Origin: Kuafuiihalomonas sp050331295
Lineage (GTDB): Bacteria > Myxococcota > Kuafuiibacteriia > Kuafuiibacteriales > Kuafuiibacteriaceae
Direction: 5' to 3'
DNA: 64,000 nucleotides
NCBI GenBank assembly: GCA_050331295.1
Contig: JBHJGZ010000011.1
Span: forward strand, 62,001 to 126,000
Part shown: positions 41,571 to 49,827 of the stretch, in pieces
Position numbering within the stretch: the stretch's first letter is position 1
Layout: every line of letters starts with the position of its first letter
Notes under the pieces: generated by a model
Told to the model about the DNA's origin: nothing
Databases searched by the model: none
Seen by the model: only the letters and a program-made list of their open reading frames with translations
Position numbers and translations under genes: made by a program

Positions 41571-42663
41571 GATGAACATCCCGCCGGTCTCCATCGCCGC
41601 CGCGAAGCGAGCCCTGATCTCCCAGTTCGAGGACCCGGTGCTCCGCCACCGGGCCTCGATGCTGTGGGGCACGCGCGGGGTCGGCAAGTCATCCATCGTC
41701 CGCCAGGTCGCCGAGCACTGCAGGGTGCCCTTGGTCGACCTTCGGCTCACCACCATCGAGCCCGTCGACATCCGGGGCGCGATCTACGCCGACGACAACC
41801 AGGAAAAGACGGTGTGGTTTCCGCCGGAGTTCCTCCCCACCGCGGATCAGCCAGACGGCATTCTCTTCCTCGACGAGCTGACCGCCGCCGACCAGCGGCT
41901 TCAGATCTCGGCATACTCGCTGATCCTCGATCGCCGGGTGGGCCGCTACCGACTGCCCAACGGTTGGCTCGTGGTCGCCGCCGGCAACGCCGCTTTCCAC
42001 GGCGCCGTCAGCCACGACATGGGCACCGCGCTGGCGGACCGGATGTTCCATTTCAACGTGCAGACCGTGATCGGCGCGTTCCTCGACTACGCCCTCGCCC
42101 ACGACTTCGCCCCCGAGGTCATGGCCTATCTCAAGGTCCGGCCGGACAAGCTCGACGACACCCAAGCCCAGGTCGCCAACGACCACCTGATCGGCGCCAG
42201 CCCCCGCGGATGGGAAGACGTCTCCCACGTCATGAAGTCCGGCCTGCCGGCCGAAGCCAAACGCACCTTCGTCCAAGGACGACTCGGGGCCGCGAACGCG
42301 GCCGAGTTCTTCGGCGTCCTGCGCGAGCTGCAGGCGGGGGCCGACGTGGTCCGTCTCCTCGAAGCCCGGCCCGGACCCGAGACCGCCGCGCTTCTACCCG
42401 GGACGCTGGACGGCCTGTACGGCATGACCTACGCCCTGCTCGCCGCCGCGACCGAGCCCGCTCCCCTGTCGCGCGCGCTCCAGATCATCGAGCAGCTCCC
42501 GGACGCAAAGGGCGCAGTGCCGCTCCCGATCCGCGAGGTGCAGACCTTGGCCATGGAACTCCTGTTCGAGAAAGCTCTCGAACGGGGCCTGGAGGGGGCG
42601 GTGCTGGAGAGCCCAGCGTACCGTCGATATCTCGAGAAGCGAGGCGTTCGAGGTGACCTCTGA
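41569..42663 (+). CDS. MoxR-like AAA+ ATPase
   Basis: A 364-residue ATPase starting at ATG 41569 (or the next ATG) after AAGGGA. Walker A is WGTRGVGKSS, Walker B is GILFLDELTAA, sensor 1 is VVAAGNAAF. The arginine-finger region is MGTALADRMFHF. It overlaps by 11 bases the gene for a metallopeptidase-like/VWA protein, again a MoxR-VWA pair but of a different subfamily from that at 4278-6901. Such pairs remodel partner proteins using ATP. The start codon lies in the tail of the Uma2 remnant. Confidence 0.85.
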   Translation: MMNIPPVSIAAAKRALISQFEDPVLRHRASMLWGTRGVGKSSIVRQVAEHCRVPLVDLRLTTIEPVDIRGAIYADDNQEKTVWFPPEFLPTADQPDGILFLDELTAADQRLQISAYSLILDRRVGRYRLPNGWLVVAAGNAAFHGAVSHDMGTALADRMFHFNVQTVIGAFLDYALAHDFAPEVMAYLKVRPDKLDDTQAQVANDHLIGASPRGWEDVSHVMKSGLPAEAKRTFVQGRLGAANAAEFFGVLRELQAGADVVRLLEARPGPETAALLPGTLDGLYGMTYALLAAATEPAPLSRALQIIEQLPDAKGAVPLPIREVQTLAMELLFEKALERGLEGAVLESPAYRRYLEKRGVRGDL

Positions 42664-43999
42664 CCGCGACGGACCCGCGCTCGGCCCCTACGTGCATCGA
42701 GGGACGCGGGCCATCCAGCGCATGGTGGAGCACGCCCCATCCACCGGAAGCCTCGCGCTCTGGGTCCACCACCGCGACGACGACCGCGTCGCCGGCGACG
42801 TGGTCGCCTCCACCGACGGCACCACCATCCGCTATGGCCGGAGCTTCGAGAGGCTGTCGCTCTCCCTTCAGACGGGCGTGGTCGCCCACGAGGTCCTGCA
42901 CGTCGCACTCCGGCACGTCGCACGCTACAAAGAGCTGCAGCGCCAGCTCGGCGACGTGGACCTCGAGCTCTTCAACATATGCGCCGACGCCATCGTCATC
43001 AGCGCTCTGAGCCACCTCGATTGGCTGGAGGTCGATCAGAGGGCGGTGCGGCTCGAGGACTTGCTGCGTGAGGTGCTCGGCACGCGAGAAGACGCGACCC
43101 GGGCGCTTCTGGAGTGGGACGTCGAGCGTCTCTACCGAGCCATCGACGATCGCCGCCCGAGCGGCGGGCGAAACCGGGGCGACCGGCCGAACCGAGAAGG
43201 CCGCGGCGAGACCACGTCCCACGGGGCGGAGAAGAGCGCGTCCGGTCCGCGCACCGACGGCCCAAAGGCGCGGCAAACGCGGCTCCTGGGCGACCTCCTC
43301 CGTCGGGATCTGGTCCCCGACGAAGGGGCCGGCGGGATCGAGGAAGAGGCGGAGTTGGCCCGTGAGTGGCGCGAACGGGTGCTGCGCGGGCACGCCGGCG
43401 ATGGCACCCATTCCATGCTGCGCGCGCTGCTCGCGGACCTGCCCAAGGTCCACACGCCGTGGGAGCAGCTGCTCCGTACCCAGCTGGCCCGAGGGCTCTC
43501 GTTGCGCCGAGCCCTTTCGTGGTCCCGCCCCTCGCGCGCGTATATCGCCCACCAGGGACGCATGACCTCGGGCCGACGGATGCCGTGGGAGCCGGGCTGG
43601 TCTTCCGGCCAGCGTGTCGCGCGGCTGGCGGTGATGGTCGACGTCTCGGGTTCCATCGACGAAGCGCTGCTCGGACGCTTTTCCAGCGAGATCGCCGCCA
43701 TCACCCGCCGGCACGAAGCCCGCGTGGTGGTCATCGTGGGAGACGACCGCGTCCGTTCGGTGGCGCACTATCAGCCAGGGCTCACCGACCTCGGGAAGAT
43801 TCGGTTTCGCGGCGGCGGGGACACCGATTTCTCGCCACTGCTCGAGGAAGCGGAACGTTGGAGACCAGACATCGGCGTCTTTTTGACCGATCTCAAAGGG
43901 CCGGCGAGCTACCGGCCGGGCTTCTTCGTCCTCTGGGCGGTGCCCCGGAACCAGGCCGACCTCGAGCCCCCGTTTGGACGCAAGCTGGTGTTGGATTGA
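42653..43999 (+). CDS. DUF2201 putative metallopeptidase/VWA-like protein
   Basis: A 448-residue protein with GTG start. The N-terminal domain has the zinc-protease motif in VVAHEVLHVALRH (HExxH, about residues 81-85). The middle (about 165-220) is charged and low in complexity. The C-terminal VWA-like domain starts VARLAVMVDVSGSIDEALLG (MIDAS DxSxS) and includes RFRGGGDTDFSPLLEEAE and GVFLTDLKG. This architecture, downstream of a MoxR ATPase, is a known but uncharacterised pair. Whether the peptidase is active is not known. Confidence 0.85.
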   Translation: MTSDRDGPALGPYVHRGTRAIQRMVEHAPSTGSLALWVHHRDDDRVAGDVVASTDGTTIRYGRSFERLSLSLQTGVVAHEVLHVALRHVARYKELQRQLGDVDLELFNICADAIVISALSHLDWLEVDQRAVRLEDLLREVLGTREDATRALLEWDVERLYRAIDDRRPSGGRNRGDRPNREGRGETTSHGAEKSASGPRTDGPKARQTRLLGDLLRRDLVPDEGAGGIEEEAELAREWRERVLRGHAGDGTHSMLRALLADLPKVHTPWEQLLRTQLARGLSLRRALSWSRPSRAYIAHQGRMTSGRRMPWEPGWSSGQRVARLAVMVDVSGSIDEALLGRFSSEIAAITRRHEARVVVIVGDDRVRSVAHYQPGLTDLGKIRFRGGGDTDFSPLLEEAERWRPDIGVFLTDLKGPASYRPGFFVLWAVPRNQADLEPPFGRKLVLD

Positions 44000-44003
44000 G
44001 GGA

Positions 44004-44021
44004 CGCCCTCCCGCGAGGGCG
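44004..44021. terminator. Hairpin between convergent genes
   Basis: CGCCCTC (44004-44010), loop CCGC, GAGGGCG (44015-44021), between the ends of the VWA gene and the convergent membrane-protein gene. There is no T-run, so a terminator role is only suggested by location. Confidence 0.35.
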
Positions 44022-44031
44022 CGGGGGTTCG

Positions 44032-45078
44032 CTATGCGTCCGGCGCCCAGCGGGTTTGAGACAAAGGACGGGGCGGTTTTGGAATCTCCACCCGCCACGC
44101 CTTGTCCATCATCTTGAGGCCGGCGATCGCCGCGATGGAGGTGTAGAGGAGAAGCATCTGAACCGCGTGGCTCTTCGGCAGCAGATAGACGGCCGCCGTG
44201 ATCCCCAAGGTCATCCCGATGATGAAGAGCAGCGGCAGAGCGCGCTGAAAGGCGGCGCGCCATCGCGCAGCTCGATGCCGCCGGTGAAACAGCGCCGGCG
44301 ACGCCGGCAGCGTCTCGACGATGTGCGTGACCGTCTCGTCCAGTTGTCTCTCGAGCCGAGCCGTCCGCTCGGACGGCCAACCCCATGGGCGTACGCTCCC
44401 TACCCACGTGGATCGGTCCATGCGGCGGAGCGGACGCCAGCTCCAGCCGAGGACGGCGAGGAAATCGGTCGGCAACTGGAGGGAGGTACCCTTCCGAGCC
44501 GTCAACCGGATCTCGAGGGCCCGACCTTCCTGATCCGTCGCCGCACAGTGAAGCGGCCCCAGGCGAGCCTCGGCCTTCGTCAACCGCGGCCACGCGGTTC
44601 GGGCCCGCCACAGACCGGGCCGGGAGGGCTGGGTGTGCCACACCTCGGTCCCATAGCTGCGGGTGATCATCGGCGGGTTCGCTTCGAGCGAACTCCCCTC
44701 GACCACATGAAACTGGCGAGCGGGCTCGATGCGCTCGAGCGCATCCAAGAGGGCCTCGGGATCGTCCCCTTCCGCCGTCACGGTCGCGGTCTGTCCGTCG
44801 GCTGCCTCCAGGCGGCGGATCACTCGAACCTTCAAGCGGTGCGGCCGCTCCAGCCGCAGCACCGACTTCAGGGCTGGGTGCCCACCCGGAACGGCCGGCA
44901 CCTCGACGGCCCGGAACGTCAACATCCCCTGCGCCCGGTCGCTCGCGGCCAGATCCACCCGGTAGCCGCGGCGGGTGAACGGGGCCACCAGGATCATGAT
45001 GGCGTGATGCGAGAGCAGCTTGCTGGCGCCCGGTGAGGCGCGGCTGGGACCGGCTTGGGCTTGATTCGCGACCGGCAT
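44032..45078 (-). CDS. Unknown protein with two C-terminal TM segments
   Basis: Start at ATG 45078, two bases after the stop of the lipoprotein gene, giving 348 residues. The N-terminal 230 residues are soluble beta-rich sequence without known motif; a repeated phrase RLEAADGQTATVTAEGDD may be a small domain. Two hydrophobic helices at about 285-325 (LPLLFIIGMTLGITAAVYLL and AVQMLLLYTSIAAIAGL) anchor it in the membrane. Tight spacing to the upstream lipoprotein gene implies an operon. Confidence 0.55.
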   Translation of the reverse strand: MPVANQAQAGPSRASPGASKLLSHHAIMILVAPFTRRGYRVDLAASDRAQGMLTFRAVEVPAVPGGHPALKSVLRLERPHRLKVRVIRRLEAADGQTATVTAEGDDPEALLDALERIEPARQFHVVEGSSLEANPPMITRSYGTEVWHTQPSRPGLWRARTAWPRLTKAEARLGPLHCAATDQEGRALEIRLTARKGTSLQLPTDFLAVLGWSWRPLRRMDRSTWVGSVRPWGWPSERTARLERQLDETVTHIVETLPASPALFHRRHRAARWRAAFQRALPLLFIIGMTLGITAAVYLLPKSHAVQMLLLYTSIAAIAGLKMMDKAWRVEIPKPPRPLSQTRWAPDA

Positions 45079-45080
45079 GC

Positions 45081-45656
45081 TCAACAGACGTCGTCGCAGT
45101 TGCAGCCGGGGATGCCGCGGCACGCGCCGACGCAGAACTCGCAAGAGTCGCCCTGCGTGAAGGCGAACACCTCACAAAAGCCTCCATCTCCGCAGCGCCA
45201 GTCCTGACCCCGGACAAAGAACGACGTCTCCCCGTCATTGACGTCCAGCCCATCGCAATCGGCGTCGACGGAGCAGGAGACCGAGCATTGAAACACCGGG
45301 AAGTCGTCGACGCCGAAAGCGTTGATCCCGGGCGCGAGAGGACCGCCAGGCTCGATGTCGCGAAGGACCGCCCCGCCCCAGATCACGCGCTCGCAGCTCG
45401 AGTCCGCGCCGTCGCACTGGTCGCAAGTGGCCGGCAGGTCCCCGCTACACTGGTCGAGAGGCCCGAGCCCAGTGATACACTCCGCGACCGCTCCGGGGTC
45501 CCCTCCACTGGAGCTGCCGGAGCCGTCAGAGCTGCTGGAGGAGCCGCCCGAGCCGCCACTCCCATCGTCTTCGGCCGTCCCAGAGTCCTCCCCTGCTTCC
45601 GTGCCACAAGCGAGGGTGATGAGAAGCACCCACCGAAACAGCCCAACTCTGCCCAT
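45081..45656 (-). CDS. Cys-rich lipoprotein with Ser/Gly linker
   Basis: Start at the Met of MGRVGLFRWVLLITLACG, giving 191 residues. The lipobox LITLAC places the protein on a membrane as a lipoprotein. A low-complexity Ser/Gly/Asp linker follows, typical of myxobacterial surface proteins. The rest has about 16 cysteines with Asp-rich short loops (DQCDGADSSCE, CSVDADCDGLD). No enzymatic motif. Similar composition is seen in the partial gene at the right window end. Confidence 0.65.
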   Translation of the reverse strand: MGRVGLFRWVLLITLACGTEAGEDSGTAEDDGSGGSGGSSSSSDGSGSSSGGDPGAVAECITGLGPLDQCSGDLPATCDQCDGADSSCERVIWGGAVLRDIEPGGPLAPGINAFGVDDFPVFQCSVSCSVDADCDGLDVNDGETSFFVRGQDWRCGDGGFCEVFAFTQGDSCEFCVGACRGIPGCNCDDVC

Positions 45657-46188
45657 CGGTCCGGAACTACCGTGGTCTCCAGGCCTGATCAAGAGAGCGG
45701 TGCGGATGGCGCCATACGGCCTGTTTGGCTTGGAAAGCCGGGTCCGAACTCTTCCGGTCCCAAGGTTCAGCTGCAATGAGCAGCAGGGGCCGCGACGATC
45801 AGATCAACGACTTCGGCCACCAGCTCGAGAAGTCCTTCGACAACTCGTCCTGCCGATGTCGGAAGCGCCTCTTCGTCCTGTGCCGAGAGCCTGCAGGTCG
45901 AGCACAGAAAGGTCCCGGAACCCTTCGCCTGAGTTGATTCCTCCCGAGGAAATCGGCAGCCGCCGTCTCGTAGCGGGGCACGGTCTTACTCTCGACAGTC
46001 GCGAACTATCCGTCGGACACAGGGGCGTGTTCACATCGCGGGCGAGCGAGACGAGGCGCGACCGCAAGGCCTGCACAAAGTCCGCCTTCGGAGTCAGAAT
46101 CGACGGTTGCCATACCGTTGTTGCCTTCGCGTAACCCGATTGCCTCCGACCCGCACCATGTTCCACGTCACCCATGGGAGGGAACAGA
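45657..46188. other. Intergenic region between divergent lipoprotein genes
   Basis: About 530 bases with no convincing gene. Both flanking genes start outward from it, so it must hold two promoters; I cannot pick reliable boxes. The right end has GGGAGGGAA as the ribosome binding site of the nucleotidase gene. Confidence 0.5.
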
Positions 46189-48501
46189 ATGAAAAGACTC
46201 TTCTTTTCTGGCGGTTGCAGCCTACTCGCGGTCCTCGCGCTCACCGCGTGCGACGGCGAAGATGGCGCTCCGGGAATGGACGGCATGGCCGGTGCCGAAG
46301 GCCCGGCCGGCGACAACGGCTCGGATGGCCTTACGTCACTCGTGACCCAGACGCCCATCGAAGCGGGCGACGATTGCGCCACCGGCGGGGTTCGGGTCGA
46401 CAGCGGTCTCGACACCAACGGTGACGGGGTTCTCGACGCGAACGAAATCACCAGTACCAACTTCGTGTGCAACGGCACGGGCGCTGAGGCCGGCGAGGCC
46501 TTCACGCTCCAGCTCCTCCACTTCGCCGATGTCGACGGGAACGAGGCCATCGCCCTCGACAACATCGACGCGTTCTCTGCCCTCGTGGACGGTTTCCGCA
46601 ACGACCCGGTGTTTGGGCCCACCACCCTCTTCGTATCCTCCGGGGACAATGTGATTCCTGGACCTCGGTGGTTCGCAGCGGAGGACGGTTCGGTCCGGGC
46701 ATTGTCGGGCAGCAACGAGCCTGGGCACGCAGACCACTTCATCATGAACCAGCTCGGCGTGCAGGCCTCGGCCATCGGCAACCACGAGCTGGACCAAGGG
46801 CCGGGCGAATTCGCTGACTCCCTTGCCGCCGAATCGGGCGGCGGTGCGTCGTTTCCAGGGACCCAGTTCCCCTACCTCGCCGCCAACGTCGATTTCAGCG
46901 AAGAATCGGACTTCATAGTGCGTGGGGGGGGCATTGATGCCCGTTTGCTGGGAGCGCAGGTTGCTCCGAGCGCGACGGTCCAAGTCGGGGCCGAGACCAT
47001 CGGCCTGGTTGGTGTCTCGACGCCCGACCTCCCATCCATCACCACCACCGGCGGCCTGACGGTCGCGGGCAGCACTTCGGACATCGCGCAGCTCGCTGCG
47101 GCGGTGCAGCCCACCATCGACGCCCTCCTCGCACGAGGTATCAACAAGATCATCGTGCTCGCACACCTTCAGCAGCTGGCCTTCGAAAAGGAGTTAGCCG
47201 AGGAGCTCCGGAACGTGGACATCATCGTCGCCGGTGGATCGAACACGCGCATGGGCGACAGCAACGATACCCTCTTTCCCGGCGACGACGCGTTTGACGA
47301 AGACTATCCCTTTCAAACCACCGATGCTGACGGCAATCCGCTGCTCATCGTCAACGTGGACGGCGACTACAAGTATCTAGGACGCCTGGTGGTAACCTTC
47401 GACGAAGACGGCGTGGTGATTCCAGCGTCCATCGACGAGGTCGTGAGCGGTACGTACGCGTCAACCGACGACAACGTCATGCTCTCCGGCGGCGCCCCCG
47501 TCGCCGCCGCGGTGGAGATGAGGGACACGCTTGAGACCGTCATCGTCACCCAGTTCGACAACGTCATCGGTCATACCGACGTCTTTCTCGAAGGCCGACG
47601 CAGCGTCGTGCGAACCGAGGAGACCAATCTGGGGAACCTCAGCGCCGACTCGCTAAAGTGGTACTCTGAGCAGTGCGACGAGTTGACGAACGTTCTGGCC
47701 CTCAAGAACGGCGGCGGCATCCGGGCCGAAATCGGCGACGTCGTGGTCACGGGCGTCGAAACCGAGCTCCGACCGCCGTCCAACGTGGTCGCGCCAAACG
47801 CCGAGGAAGGCGACGTGAGCGAAGGCCACCTGCGGGGGACACTGCGCTTCGACAACGGCGCCGTCATCCTCTCGGTGACCGGCATCGAGCTCAAGACCCT
47901 TCTCGAGCATACCGTAGCCGCCACCGCGCCTGGCGCGACGCCGGGCCAGTTCCCACAGGTGGGCGGGATCTGGTTCGGCTATGACCCCAACGGAACGGCG
48001 CAGGTCCTGACGTTCGACGACGACGACAACGTGAACGGCATTCTGACGCCTGGTACCAGGATCCAAGACCTTTGGGTCGACACCGACGCGAACGGCGTGC
48101 CCGACACCGCGCTCTACTCCGGTGGGCTGGAGCAGGCGGCCGCGAGCAACACCTTCGACCTGGTCACGTTGAATTTCTTGGCCAACGGTGGAGACGACTA
48201 TCCTTTCGCGCTCCTCGCACTGCCCAACCGCCGACAGATCTATGACTTTGTCGGCTTCGGCGACCCGGATGTGGACGACAATGACCAGCCGGACTTTCCG
48301 GTGTTGACCAACTGCGATCCCGAGCGGCAGACGGGCTTCAGCTCCACCGGCGGTGAGCAGGATGCGCTGGCCGAGTACTTTCTGGAGTTCTTCCCGGATC
48401 CGGCCAACGCCTTCAACATTGCCGATACGCCGCCGACCGAAGATCGCCGCATCCAGGATTTGGCGGTCGTCGGAACGTTCGTCGAGCCGGACGATTCGTG
48501 A
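46189..48501 (+). CDS. Secreted lipoprotein 5'-nucleotidase/metallophosphatase
   Basis: Start at ATG 46189 after GGGAGGGAACAG; 770 residues. The leader ends with the lipobox LTAC, followed by a collagen-like Gly-rich linker (DGEDGAPGMDGMAGAEGPAG). The calcineurin-like domain has LLHFADVDGN, VSSGDNVIPGP, AIGNHELDQGP and KIIVLAHLQQ as metal-ligand blocks. The C-terminal 5'-nucleotidase domain has LKNGGGIRAEI and LEHTVAATAPGATPGQFPQV around the substrate pocket. It hydrolyses extracellular nucleotides or related esters. A fragment similar to its last 45 codons lies at 49595-49720. Confidence 0.88.
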   Translation: MKRLFFSGGCSLLAVLALTACDGEDGAPGMDGMAGAEGPAGDNGSDGLTSLVTQTPIEAGDDCATGGVRVDSGLDTNGDGVLDANEITSTNFVCNGTGAEAGEAFTLQLLHFADVDGNEAIALDNIDAFSALVDGFRNDPVFGPTTLFVSSGDNVIPGPRWFAAEDGSVRALSGSNEPGHADHFIMNQLGVQASAIGNHELDQGPGEFADSLAAESGGGASFPGTQFPYLAANVDFSEESDFIVRGGGIDARLLGAQVAPSATVQVGAETIGLVGVSTPDLPSITTTGGLTVAGSTSDIAQLAAAVQPTIDALLARGINKIIVLAHLQQLAFEKELAEELRNVDIIVAGGSNTRMGDSNDTLFPGDDAFDEDYPFQTTDADGNPLLIVNVDGDYKYLGRLVVTFDEDGVVIPASIDEVVSGTYASTDDNVMLSGGAPVAAAVEMRDTLETVIVTQFDNVIGHTDVFLEGRRSVVRTEETNLGNLSADSLKWYSEQCDELTNVLALKNGGGIRAEIGDVVVTGVETELRPPSNVVAPNAEEGDVSEGHLRGTLRFDNGAVILSVTGIELKTLLEHTVAATAPGATPGQFPQVGGIWFGYDPNGTAQVLTFDDDDNVNGILTPGTRIQDLWVDTDANGVPDTALYSGGLEQAAASNTFDLVTLNFLANGGDDYPFALLALPNRRQIYDFVGFGDPDVDDNDQPDFPVLTNCDPERQTGFSSTGGEQDALAEYFLEFFPDPANAFNIADTPPTEDRRIQDLAVVGTFVEPDDS

Positions 48502-48502
48502 G

Positions 48503-48769
48503 ATGACGAAACTGATCGCGACACATGAGGTCGACGACGTTGCCCACTGGCTCGCTTCGCCCAAGCGAGGCGAAGTGTTCGCCTCCGTGGCGACGAACAT
48601 TCGGACCTACGTGGACCCAAGCCACCCGAACCGCGTCGGCGTATCGATGGACGTCACCGATCTGAGCGCCTTCGAGGCGGTGGTCAAGAGTGACGCCGGG
48701 ACAGCCGCCATGAAGCATGATGGCGTTCGGCCCGAAACGCTGGTTGTGCTGGTCGAACGCTCACCCTGA
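48503..48769 (+). CDS. Small unknown protein, 88 residues
   Basis: Starts one base after the nucleotidase stop, so probably coupled to it. The sequence MTKLIATHEVDDVAHWLASP, then RVGVSMDVTDLSAFEAVVKS and DGVRPETLVVLVER, has the alternating pattern of a dimeric alpha-beta barrel domain. I have a sense of similar short proteins elsewhere but no family name. Predicted cytosolic. Confidence 0.65.
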   Translation: MTKLIATHEVDDVAHWLASPKRGEVFASVATNIRTYVDPSHPNRVGVSMDVTDLSAFEAVVKSDAGTAAMKHDGVRPETLVVLVERSP

Positions 48770-48969
48770 CGCGCCACTCCGACCTGCCTCGGGCGTCCTG
48801 CACCCAAAGGCGGAACCACGAGCCGTCTCGACCAGCCGACCCCTTCGTCCGGGCCTCCAGAGCATGATGCCTTTGACAGGCGGCACGTCTTCCGTCGCTT
48901 CGGGGGTCTTGCCTCCCGCGGAGGCTTCGTTTGAAACCTCGCGTGACAGCAGCTCGGGATGGGATGCTG

Positions 48970-49500
48970 TCAAGGATTCAGCTTGATGACTTCGGGACCG
49001 TGTCTGTTCCCAGAGTTGGGGAGGACCAAGACCCGATCGACGCTCGGCCGTCCCGGAGCATCGACGTGCACGACAACCTCTTGTGGTCCCTCGAACCCGG
49101 AATCGGTCACGTGCACCACGAATCCGCTGACCGCCAAGATGAGACCCAAGGCCCCCGTCACCCCCGCAGCGGCCACCGCCGCGAGTTGGTCGAAGGAACC
49201 GTCGTCGCCCGCGACCCCCGCACTGACGCCAAAACCCAGAGCCATGCCCCCAAAGATCGCTCCCGCAATCATGAGCCCTCGGCCGGTCGCGCCTTTCCGG
49301 CCCTTTCGGTAGGTGACCTTGAACTCGGCAGGGGTCGGTTCAATGCGCGTCTGCTTCGTCTTGCCCTTCCGGTCGATGAGTTCGAGCCCGGCCCGGGCGC
49401 CGACGACGTCGCTTTCAACCTTGATGCGCTGGGTGGTGGCACAGCCCATACCCACAACGAGCAGCAGACCTCCCGCCACCAGAGCCCTGAACTGTTGCAT
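48970..49500 (-). CDS. Small lipoprotein with two TM-like helices
   Basis: Start at ATG 49500: MQQFRALVAGGLLLVVGMGC gives a lipobox with Cys20; 176 residues. A PEGA-like short beta stretch (RAGLELIDRKGKTKQTRIEP) is followed by two Gly/Ala-rich hydrophobic helices (LMIAGAIFGGMALGFGVSAG and AAVAAAGVTGALGLILAVSG). Myxobacterial genomes have many such PEGA-plus-helix lipoproteins. Function unknown. Confidence 0.6.
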   Translation of the reverse strand: MQQFRALVAGGLLLVVGMGCATTQRIKVESDVVGARAGLELIDRKGKTKQTRIEPTPAEFKVTYRKGRKGATGRGLMIAGAIFGGMALGFGVSAGVAGDDGSFDQLAAVAAAGVTGALGLILAVSGFVVHVTDSGFEGPQEVVVHVDAPGRPSVDRVLVLPNSGNRHGPEVIKLNP

Positions 49501-49594
49501 GCCCCCGTCTAGCCATGCCCAAGGCCGATGGCAATGAAGGGGACGACTCTCCAATGCCGATCAACCGTGACCGTGAGCAGCCGACCGCTTCGGC

Positions 49595-49720
49595 TTCACC
49601 GGCGGCCAGCAGGATGTGTTGGCCGCGTACTTCCCGGAGCTCTTCCCGGATCCGGCCAACACCTTCAACGTCGCCGAAGGCGCGCCGTTTCCGTGTCGCC
49701 AAGATGATCTTTGGCGCTCA
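49595..49720 (+). pseudogene. Fragment of a second 5'-nucleotidase gene, 3' end only
   Basis: The frame reads FTGGQQDVLAAYFPELFPDP, then ANTFNVAEGAPFPCRQDDLW. This matches the last part of the nucleotidase at 46189-48501 (STGGEQDALAEYFLEFFPDP, then ANAFNIADTPPTEDRRIQDL). DNA identity is also visible, for example TTCCCGGATCCGGCCAAC. No 5' part exists, so this is a remnant of a duplicated paralog. Confidence 0.75.
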
Positions 49721-49827
49721 ACGTCAAAGTCGCTCGCCGGAATCGCGGGGATATTGGCGTTGTGCGCTCCGCGTACGGAACACGGCTTGACGACCGGCCT
49801 ACCTTCGGCGAGCCCGAACAGCAACCG

